Source of the DNA: Planctomycetaceae bacterium
Lineage (GTDB): Bacteria > Planctomycetota > Planctomycetia > Pirellulales > Pirellulaceae
Assembly: GCA_003501565.1 (NCBI GenBank)
Contig: DNPC01000602.1
Span: forward strand, 1 to 7,140
Direction of reading: 5' to 3'
DNA: 7,140 bases
Shown one piece after another: positions 1-5,084 of this stretch. Every line of letters starts with the position of its first letter. Positions within the stretch are counted from its first letter, which is position 1. The notes below the pieces were generated by a model. It was not told where the DNA came from and made no database searches. It saw nothing but the letters and a program-made list of their open reading frames with translations. Both the position numbers and the translations under genes were made by a program.

Positions 1-836
1 TGCTTGGCCCCCATCGTGATTCGCAAGACAATAGGATCACCGTCATAGATCCCAGTCTTCTCCTGGTCGTACACGTGATGATCCACGCCCGCGGCTCGAA
101 TTCGGATTCGGTACGTGCCCGTCACTGGGATCTCGTCAAAGCTCCGAAGATGGATCTCATCCTGTGTGCCAACTACTTCCACACCTCGTTCGGAGCGTTT
201 CGTCTTGTCCTCACGTTTGCGATTCTGCGTATCGACGATCGAAAAATCCTTGGGTAGGAAACGATGAGTGATCGAGTTAGGGCGTTCTCCCTGGAGAATC
301 ACACCGTCGAGGACTCGGCGAACCGATGCCACGTACTGGTCCAAGTGATACTCGCTTAGGCTGAGCGTTTCACCGTGCGTGTCGAAACCGCTGTGCAGTG
401 TGTCACCTAGCAACGTGCTGGTTGGATCATGAGAACCGACGTGTTCAAGTTGTAGTACATCTCTCACGCTATTGATGAACTCTCGATTGCTCATCCGGCG
501 CGGCGGCACATGAATCGGCCGCTGAATCCGTTCCTCGAAAAGTGTGACGTTTTCGCGTAGGAAGCTGAACAGCCTTTCACGCTCCCGATCAGTCATGTTG
601 TTATGCTTGGCTGGCGGCATGTCGCCGGATTCAACACGATCAAGGCTACTAGCCCAGAAGTCGGAAGAGTCGATGTCAGGAGCATTCCCCATTTCATGAA
701 GCGAGAAGTCGCCTTTAGGAAGCGGGCCTGTATGACATTTTGAGCAATGGGTTTTGAGCAAAGCTAAATCAGCATAAGCCAACGAGCTGCACGCCAGTCC
801 AATTGTGACCGCCGGAAGAATGCAGAGGTTTTTCAT
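1..836 (-). CDS. Secreted PSCyt1/DUF1587 c-type haem protein (DUF1592 family), C-terminus cut by window
   Basis: The first 278 codons are visible, and the gene runs off the left edge with no stop. The ATG at 836 is directly preceded by an in-frame TAA, so the start is well fixed, although no clear Shine-Dalgarno is seen. Residues 1-22 form a signal peptide ending in AYA before Asp23. A haem-binding CSKCH motif lies at 31-35 and a DMPPAKH stretch at 72-78, whose Met73 could be the distal haem ligand; this is the Planctomycete cytochrome C (PSCyt1) pattern. An NREF motif near 117-120, followed by an FDTHGE...LSxxHLxxY block near 151-169, matches DUF1587. In this family the missing part usually holds DUF1592, DUF1588 and DUF1585, giving 700-1000 residues in total. 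The protein is probably exported and redox-active, but no substrate is established. It lies 102 bp downstream of a DUF1552 gene on the same strand, a common planctomycete pairing, so co-transcription is likely. The family call is confident; the function is unknown. Confidence 0.88.
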   Translation of the reverse strand, partial: MKNLCILPAVTIGLACSSLAYADLALLKTHCSKCHTGPLPKGDFSLHEMGNAPDIDSSDFWASSLDRVESGDMPPAKHNNMTDRERERLFSFLRENVTLFEERIQRPIHVPPRRMSNREFINSVRDVLQLEHVGSHDPTSTLLGDTLHSGFDTHGETLSLSEYHLDQYVASVRRVLDGVILQGERPNSITHRFLPKDFSIVDTQNRKREDKTKRSERGVEVVGTQDEIHLRSFDEIPVTGTYRIRIRAAGVDHHVYDQEKTGIYDGDPIVLRITMGAK

Positions 837-938
837 TTACTAGATGCCGCAGAGAAATGGGGTTCCGACATGTGCAATGCTGAAAGGCTTCAACTTTGCC
901 CTTCTAGATCAACGCTTGCCGCAGAAATGTGAAGGCGA

Positions 939-2225
939 CTAAGCCGTTCCCGATGCAAAATCGAATCTTCCGGTACTCTGATTGAATTGGTCATATTCAA
1001 TACCAAAGTGATGCAGCAGTGATAGATAGAGATTGCACAGCGGCATGTTGTCCCCGCTACGGTCACGCGTATCCACATGCCCGACATGCTTCAGCCCACC
1101 ACCAGCGACGAAGATAGGAAGATTTCGATTCGAATGCGTTCCCCCGTACCCCATCCCACTGCCGAACAGTACTACGGTATGGTCTAGCATGCTGCCATCG
1201 CCGTTGGGCTCGGGAATCTCGTCCAGCTTCTTCAGGCAGCGAGACAGCTGGGCAACTTGGAAAACTTCGATCGAGACCAATTCATCGACCGTATCTTCCT
1301 TCTTGCCATTGTGTGTGCACGCGTGATAACCGCGGGTGACGCCTTTCACATCGGTGTACTTGAGTTCCGGTGAGTATCCGATTGTCGCTACGCGGGTCAG
1401 GTCCGTCTGGAACGCATAGGCGACCATATCAAAAACCGCGTTGTAGTGATTGTGGATTGTTATTTCCGAACCGCTGAAGTACGGATCGACGTCAAACTTC
1501 GGCTTATCGCGGTCTACCCATGCTTGGCGATCGACCATGTTTGCCTCAAGTTCACGCAGAGAGTGTTCGTAGAGTTCTAAACGAATCTTGTCGTTACGTG
1601 ACGCTCGAGCTCGCACGCCTGCGAATTGCTCGCGAACAGCATCCAGCATGCTTCCGTTGCGTTGCAACAACTGCCGTTGCTGCTGGCGCTGAGCATCGGT
1701 CAAATTCAGAAAAAGATGATCAAACATTCGCTGGACGTCAGTGAATGGTTTGATATCCACACCGTTTGCATTCCAGCTCATTCTGATGCTGCGCTCAAGG
1801 CATGCATTGACAAATGGGAATCGCGTTTCTGCGGCCATCCGTCTTGCAACGATCTGATCGATTGACATGTTCTTTTCTGGAAACGCTGCTGACGTTTCAG
1901 GAAGAACTCCACTCAGAAATGAGACTTCACGACCGTGGCCACTCTTCATGTTGTGGTCGGTGTGGGAAAAGATGCTCAAACGATCACGCAACCATTCCAG
2001 TGGTTGAAGCGTCCGCGGGAACGTGTAACTCGTACCAAACTCTCCCGGGAAAAAGTTATCAGGATGAGCGCCAAACGGGTTGCCCACGACTAGAAATCGC
2101 TTCGGTCCACTAGCATCCGCGACGGACGAGGCAGCATACGTATTCCGCGACCGCATGCTCTCCAGAGCGGGCAACGCTAAAGCACCACCTATTGTGCGAA
2201 AGACGGCTCGTCGATTGGGAAGCAT
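939..2225 (-). CDS. DUF1552 family exported protein
   Basis: The product is 428 residues, about the normal length for DUF1552 proteins. I chose the ATG at 2225 because AGGAGA (2232-2237) sits six bases upstream and because family members typically start just before an NRR-x-x-x-R segment. An upstream in-frame start at 2297 would add 24 residues of unlikely sequence. The N-terminus NRRAVFR followed by GGALALPALE looks like a Tat-type or Tat-like export signal. Family-like blocks include GHGREVSFLSG (97-107), SIDQIVARRM (121-130), HNHYNAVFDMVAYAFQTDL (258-276), YHACTHNGK (300-308), LFGSGMGYGGTHSNRNLP (353-370) and MPLCNLYLSLLHHFG (394-408). The conserved His, Asp and Ser-rich blocks are reminiscent of DUF1501 and alkaline-phosphatase-like proteins, but no reaction is established. 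It is the first gene of a pair with the PSCyt1/DUF1587 gene and diverges from the sigma factor gene. No truncation or frameshift is seen. Confidence 0.92.
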   Translation of the reverse strand: MLPNRRAVFRTIGGALALPALESMRSRNTYAASSVADASGPKRFLVVGNPFGAHPDNFFPGEFGTSYTFPRTLQPLEWLRDRLSIFSHTDHNMKSGHGREVSFLSGVLPETSAAFPEKNMSIDQIVARRMAAETRFPFVNACLERSIRMSWNANGVDIKPFTDVQRMFDHLFLNLTDAQRQQQRQLLQRNGSMLDAVREQFAGVRARASRNDKIRLELYEHSLRELEANMVDRQAWVDRDKPKFDVDPYFSGSEITIHNHYNAVFDMVAYAFQTDLTRVATIGYSPELKYTDVKGVTRGYHACTHNGKKEDTVDELVSIEVFQVAQLSRCLKKLDEIPEPNGDGSMLDHTVVLFGSGMGYGGTHSNRNLPIFVAGGGLKHVGHVDTRDRSGDNMPLCNLYLSLLHHFGIEYDQFNQSTGRFDFASGTA

Positions 2226-2231
2226 GGCAAT

Positions 2232-2237
2232 TCTCCT
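2232..2237 (-). promoter_or_regulatory. Shine-Dalgarno site fixing the DUF1552 start
   Basis: On the minus strand AGGAGA lies six bases before the ATG at 2225. It favours this start over the in-frame codons at 2246 and 2297, neither of which has a comparable site. Confidence 0.7.
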
Positions 2238-2251
2238 GAGAATCATTTCTC
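2238..2251 (-). repeat. Inverted repeat abutting the DUF1552 ribosome binding site
   Basis: On the minus strand GAGAA, ATGA, TTCTC forms a perfect 5-bp stem with a 4-base loop directly next to the AGGAGA site. The right arm can alternatively pair with the AGAA inside the Shine-Dalgarno region (TTCT, CAGG, AGAA). The two pairings are mutually exclusive. Whether either forms in RNA is unknown; the stems are short. Confidence 0.4.
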
Positions 2252-2330
2252 GCGACCGCGCGAAGGCGGCAGGTACATCTGGAAGCTCCGCAAACAACTG
2301 CGCCTGCGATTTGATGTCCTATCCGGGCTG

Positions 2331-2346
2331 CGGCAGTAATCTGCCG
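2331..2346. repeat. Perfect inverted repeat in the divergent promoter region
   Basis: CGGCAG, TAAT, CTGCCG has 6-bp arms with no mismatch. It overlaps a second small dyad on its left (CTGC, G, GCAG at 2328-2336), and another CGGCAG copy lies at 2267-2272. It could be an operator, or a hairpin in the DUF1552 leader. The binding protein is unknown. Confidence 0.45.
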
Positions 2347-2347
2347 G

Positions 2348-2360
2348 TTCTTCGAAAGAA
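2348..2360. repeat. Short inverted repeat next to the CGGCAG dyad
   Basis: TTCTT, CGA, AAGAA is a perfect 5-bp dyad starting one base after the CGGCAG/CTGCCG repeat ends. Because it is short and AT-rich it may be chance, but its position beside another dyad makes it worth recording. Confidence 0.3.
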
Positions 2361-2424
2361 TTTTCTGGGCGCAGGTATCACTCTGTGTTTCTTGACGCAA
2401 AAGTGGCATGAAATGCTGGTCAAT

Positions 2425-2438
2425 GTTTGCAAGCAAAC
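2425..2438. repeat. GTTTGC/GCAAAC inverted repeat upstream of the sigma gene
   Basis: GTTTGC, AA, GCAAAC has perfect 6-bp arms and lies 37 bp upstream of the TATAAT box and about 65 bp before the GTG start of the sigma factor gene. The position and symmetry fit a binding site for a dimeric regulator (inference). A lone GCAAAC also occurs at 2290-2295. Confidence 0.45.
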
Positions 2439-2475
2439 TGTGGCCTTCGTGCAAATCTGAAAAACTTTCGGCAGA

Positions 2476-2481
2476 TATAAT
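2476..2481 (+). promoter_or_regulatory. Candidate -10 box of the sigma factor promoter
   Basis: A perfect TATAAT lies 21 bp before the GTG start. Transcription would begin near 2488, giving a leader of about 15 bases. No good -35 hexamer is found 16-18 bp upstream, so the promoter may need an activator, or the match may be chance. Confidence 0.4.
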
Positions 2482-2487
2482 GTCCGC

Positions 2488-2492
2488 GAGGA
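2488..2492 (+). promoter_or_regulatory. Shine-Dalgarno site supporting the GTG start of the sigma gene
   Basis: GAGGA ends ten bases before the GTG at 2503. An in-frame stop at 2494-2496 rules out an upstream start, and the next in-frame Met is residue 50, inside sigma region 2, so GTG is the only sensible start. Confidence 0.6.
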
Positions 2493-2502
2493 ATAGGATA
2501 AC

Positions 2503-3039
2503 GTGAGTAACCAAGCATCGCCAACTTCGAAAGAGTCTGAATTTGTCGGGCTGCTAATCCGGCACGAACCTGTGTTGCGCGCTTATGCCCGAACGCTCCT
2601 GCCAGCCTGGATTTCTGTGGACGACGCTCTCCAAGAAGCCGGGATCGTGATGTGGGATAAGTTCGCTGAACTCCGATCACAGGATGGCTTCCTCCCATGG
2701 GCAAAAGTAATTGTTCGCTTCAAGTGCCTTCGCCTGATTGAGGCGTCTAGGAAACAGAAACCCATCTTGAGCGATGCCGCAATTGCACTTCTCGCGGAAG
2801 AAACCGACGTCAGCGAGGAAGCGTACCAAGAAATGCGACTTGCGTTGGATTCGTGCCTAGGGCAAATCTCACAGGCGCATCGCGAACTGGTCCTTGCACC
2901 GTACTGCGAGCACGGAAAAATCACGGAGTTGGCCGAGCAAATGGGAAGGTCACGGAACTCACTCTACAAGCTTCTCGGCCGGCTACGTACCGAACTGGGG
3001 CGCTGCATCGAATCAAAGCTCGCTTCACAAGGTAGTTGA
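2503..3039 (+). CDS. Sigma-70 family ECF-type RNA polymerase sigma factor (Rhodopirellula/Verrucomicrobium family)
   Basis: The product is 178 residues, a normal size for a small two-domain sigma factor. Region 2 covers about residues 15-85: VDDALQEAGIVMWDKF (39-54) is the core-binding and region 2.2 helix, followed by FLPWAKVIVRFKCLR (63-77). Region 4 covers about residues 115-172, with a helix-turn-helix at KITELAEQMGRSRNSLYKLL (139-158) that would contact the -35 element. No region 1.1 or 3 is present. It should direct RNA polymerase to a small regulon. The start is GTG. The stop codon is one base from the ATG of a FecR-like membrane protein, so the two are almost certainly co-transcribed and probably form a sigma/anti-sigma or sigma/activator pair. 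The group named Rhodopirellula/Verrucomicrobium is abundant in planctomycetes; specific targets cannot be read from the sequence. The divergent DUF1552/PSCyt1 genes are candidates by position only. Confidence 0.9.
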   Translation: MSNQASPTSKESEFVGLLIRHEPVLRAYARTLLPAWISVDDALQEAGIVMWDKFAELRSQDGFLPWAKVIVRFKCLRLIEASRKQKPILSDAAIALLAEETDVSEEAYQEMRLALDSCLGQISQAHRELVLAPYCEHGKITELAEQMGRSRNSLYKLLGRLRTELGRCIESKLASQGS

Positions 3040-3040
3040 T

Positions 3041-4405
3041 ATGGATTGGAATCAAAAGATTCAACGCTACCTCTTGGGCGAAGCGTCTGAACAAGAAACG
3101 GCCGAGCTGACTCACGAGCTCGAAGAGAATGCGGATCTACGTCAAACGTTTATTTTCGCGTCGCATGTCGACGCTGCATTGCGTGAGCGGTCGCTTCAAG
3201 AAACGCTTTCGGAGGTTGCCCGCGATGATAAACGTGAGCTTCCCAGTCAATCAGCAAAACGACCATCGTGGTTCTTCATTTCAGCATCTGCAGCACTCGC
3301 GGCTACCGTGTTCGTGGCAATCGGGATTTGGATCAATCGTCCCGAAACAATCGCAACGATTGCTTCTAGTGAAAACGCCGCGTGGGAAAGCGCACTTCCC
3401 ACGAATGTTGGAGCTGGCTTGACCGCTGGCCAACTGGAACTCAAACGTGGCATGTCCACAATTAAGTTTCGATCCGGAGCCGAAATGCTTGTTGAGGCAC
3501 CAGCCAGTTTAAGACTCCTCAGTCCGATGCGCGTGAAGTTGTTGAGCGGTACAGCGGTGGTGAACGTGCCCGATTCTGCCAAAGGATTCGTTCTTGAAAC
3601 CCCCAATGGCTACGCCATCGATTACGGAACAAGGTTTTCAGTGGAGATAGACGATCGAGGCGACGCAGCAGACTTCGCATTGATTGAAGGCAAGATTGAA
3701 GTTCACCATGCAAAATCTGGTGAGTCGCGGATGCTCGCTGATTCCGGGGTCAGTGCCGTTGTGTCAGCAAAGAGCATCACCGTTGAGACGGGTGATCTTG
3801 AAGAGCAAGTGAAGATGTTTCCTCTAACTCTCGATGATGACACCTTCAGAATCTCATCTAACGGTCGCTGCCGATCTGTCGTCAAGTTCGAGAAATTCCA
3901 GGACCGAAAGATCTTCGATGACTTTCTCTATGTCAAATCCGGCAACAATCCCAATTGGGACTACAAGTCCTTCTTTCAATTCGATGTCTCTGAGGTAGAT
4001 CGTGATCGACTAACTGATGCACGGTTGCGACTAAATCTGGTTCCCAGTCCCTTTGGCGTCGCTTCGTTGCTTCCACGCGTGAATCGCTTTGCAGTGTACG
4101 GAATCACCGATACAGACGCGAGGCAATGGCGCGATGGGGCACTGTGGAGCGATGCCCCAACTCCAGCGGAGGGCGTTTTACTAGGGCAGTTTGAGATATT
4201 GCGAAGCCAGGAGCGTGGGAGCTTTGGCATCTCCAACAAACGCTTGCTCTCTTTCATTAAAGAATACGGCGATGCCCCTGTCATGCTACTAGTCATGCGA
4301 GAAACCGGCAAAACCGACGGAGTTGGCAAAGTACTCGTCCACGCCTTTGCAAGCGACACACACCCGGAATCAGTTGGGCCACAGTTAGAGTTGTCTACAA
4401 ACTGA
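3041..4405 (+). CDS. FecR-like single-pass membrane protein with C-terminal DNRLRE-like domain, putative anti-sigma regulator
   Basis: The product is 454 residues from the ATG at 3041. Longer in-frame starts reach back to 2894 but would overlap the sigma gene; AAGG at 3029-3032 supports 3041. Residues 1-65 are cytosolic and helical (QRYLLGEASEQETAELTHEL), resembling the N-terminal part of FecR proteins in planctomycetes and Verrucomicrobia; no zinc-binding Cys/His set is visible. One membrane helix lies at about 77-98 (WFFISASAALAATVFVAIGIWI, given here only to locate it). A FecR-type domain follows at about 130-225 (LKRGMSTIKFRSGAEMLVEAPA..., LLSGTAVVNVP, YGTRFSVEI). The last part, about 267-452, resembles the DNRLRE domain: FFQFDVSEVDRDRLTDARLRL, a WRDGALWSDAP turn, and a closing HAFASDT...PQLELS. 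DNRLRE domains occur in large extracellular and polysaccharide-related proteins. The inferred role is outer-face sensing coupled to the sigma factor encoded one base upstream. The FecR call is firm; the DNRLRE call is probable. Confidence 0.85.
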   Translation: MDWNQKIQRYLLGEASEQETAELTHELEENADLRQTFIFASHVDAALRERSLQETLSEVARDDKRELPSQSAKRPSWFFISASAALAATVFVAIGIWINRPETIATIASSENAAWESALPTNVGAGLTAGQLELKRGMSTIKFRSGAEMLVEAPASLRLLSPMRVKLLSGTAVVNVPDSAKGFVLETPNGYAIDYGTRFSVEIDDRGDAADFALIEGKIEVHHAKSGESRMLADSGVSAVVSAKSITVETGDLEEQVKMFPLTLDDDTFRISSNGRCRSVVKFEKFQDRKIFDDFLYVKSGNNPNWDYKSFFQFDVSEVDRDRLTDARLRLNLVPSPFGVASLLPRVNRFAVYGITDTDARQWRDGALWSDAPTPAEGVLLGQFEILRSQERGSFGISNKRLLSFIKEYGDAPVMLLVMRETGKTDGVGKVLVHAFASDTHPESVGPQLELSTN

Positions 4406-4426
4406 TCATTGACTAAGTCAGGCGTA

Positions 4427-4441
4427 CCTGTCGGCAACAGG
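4427..4441. terminator. Weak stem-loop between convergent genes
   Basis: CCTGT, CGGCA, ACAGG forms a perfect 5-bp stem with a 5-base loop, 22 bases after the FecR-like stop codon. There is no T-tract on either strand, so it is a poor intrinsic terminator. An 11-base dyad, TGACT-A-AGTCA, lies just before it at 4410-4420. The 102-bp gap between the convergent genes holds nothing else I can support. Confidence 0.2.
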
Positions 4442-4507
4442 ACGTCTATGTCAACAAGAGCGTAGCGTCGTCGTCAGGGTGGGAAATCGCAAAGGTGAGA
4501 ATTCGCG

Positions 4508-4987
4508 TCAACTAGGCGTTTCCTCGTAATCGCGGTCCATCGTTCTCTTCCAATTCTGCAGCTCGATCGTATTGCCTTCGGGATCTCTGCAGTAAACAAA
4601 CGTTAATTTGCCGACGCCTTCCACGTGACGTGACGTTGGTGATCCGAGTTTGCTGCCACCTGCCTTCAATAACGCGGCCAAGATCTCTTCGACGTCATCC
4701 ACTTCGAATGCAATATGTCCAAAGCCACGCGCATTGGGGACTAAATCCGGCTGTTCCTCATATTCGAGATACTGGAAGATTTCCAACGTTGGACCTTGCC
4801 TCCCGTACCCGGGTAGCAACAAATGGACTCCTTCCAGGTTCGCGTCTTTAACTCCAGTTCCCTGAGCTAGCCAGTCTCCTGACTGCTTCCGGATCGGAGG
4901 AACGATCTCACAGTCAAACACGTCAACATAGAACGCGGATAGCTTCTTCCAGTCACGACAAACGATGTTCGTGTGAGCGTATTTCAT
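4508..4987 (-). CDS. VOC family (glyoxalase/bleomycin-resistance fold) metalloenzyme
   Basis: The product is 159 residues, the usual size for a two-module VOC protein. The four expected metal-ligand positions are present: His5 (KYAHTNIVC), Glu69 (GPTLEIFQY), His91 (GFGHIAFEV) and Glu142 (GNTIELQNW). The two beta-alpha-beta-beta-beta modules cover about 3-73 and 88-146, and the VYCRDPEGNTIELQNW ending is typical of lactoylglutathione-lyase-like and methylmalonyl-CoA-epimerase-like members. The intact H-E-H-E set suggests an active metal-dependent enzyme rather than a binding protein, but the substrate cannot be assigned. No signal peptide is seen, so it is cytosolic. The upstream GGACG before the ATG at 4987 is only a weak ribosome site. 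It lies 97 bp downstream of the sulfatase/SGNH gene on the same strand, with no clear terminator between, so co-transcription is possible. A functional link to that gene is not evident. Confidence 0.9.
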   Translation of the reverse strand: MKYAHTNIVCRDWKKLSAFYVDVFDCEIVPPIRKQSGDWLAQGTGVKDANLEGVHLLLPGYGRQGPTLEIFQYLEYEEQPDLVPNARGFGHIAFEVDDVEEILAALLKAGGSKLGSPTSRHVEGVGKLTFVYCRDPEGNTIELQNWKRTMDRDYEETPS

Positions 4988-5084
4988 TGATTTTCGTCCG
5001 AAGTCTCTAGCGTGCGATCAAATGACGCTTTCAACGCCAAAGAGGGTCCAGCGGTACGGCCGGTGAATCGCTTTCAGGAGCGTG

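Noticed and set aside
2226..2297. Upstream start at 2297 for the DUF1552 gene
   Set aside because: The added 24 residues do not look like family sequence, while the ATG at 2225 has a strong AGGAGA six bases away.
2080..2460. 126-codon plus-strand open frame ending in the divergent spacer
   Set aside because: Two fifths of it is antisense to the DUF1552 N-terminus, and it has no ribosome site or recognisable motif.
2110..2514. 134-codon minus-strand open frame across the divergent spacer
   Set aside because: It overlaps the DUF1552 start in another frame and the sigma gene start, with Cys/Arg-rich sequence and no family resemblance.
2894..3040. Longer start for the FecR-like protein overlapping the sigma gene
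   Set aside because: The extra 49 residues are the sigma region 4 sequence read in another frame; the ATG at 3041 has AAGG upstream and a family-like N-terminus.
4403..4420. TGATCA and TGACT-A-AGTCA dyads after the FecR-like gene as an operator
   Set aside because: They lie between convergent stop codons where an operator is unlikely; short palindromes like these arise by chance.
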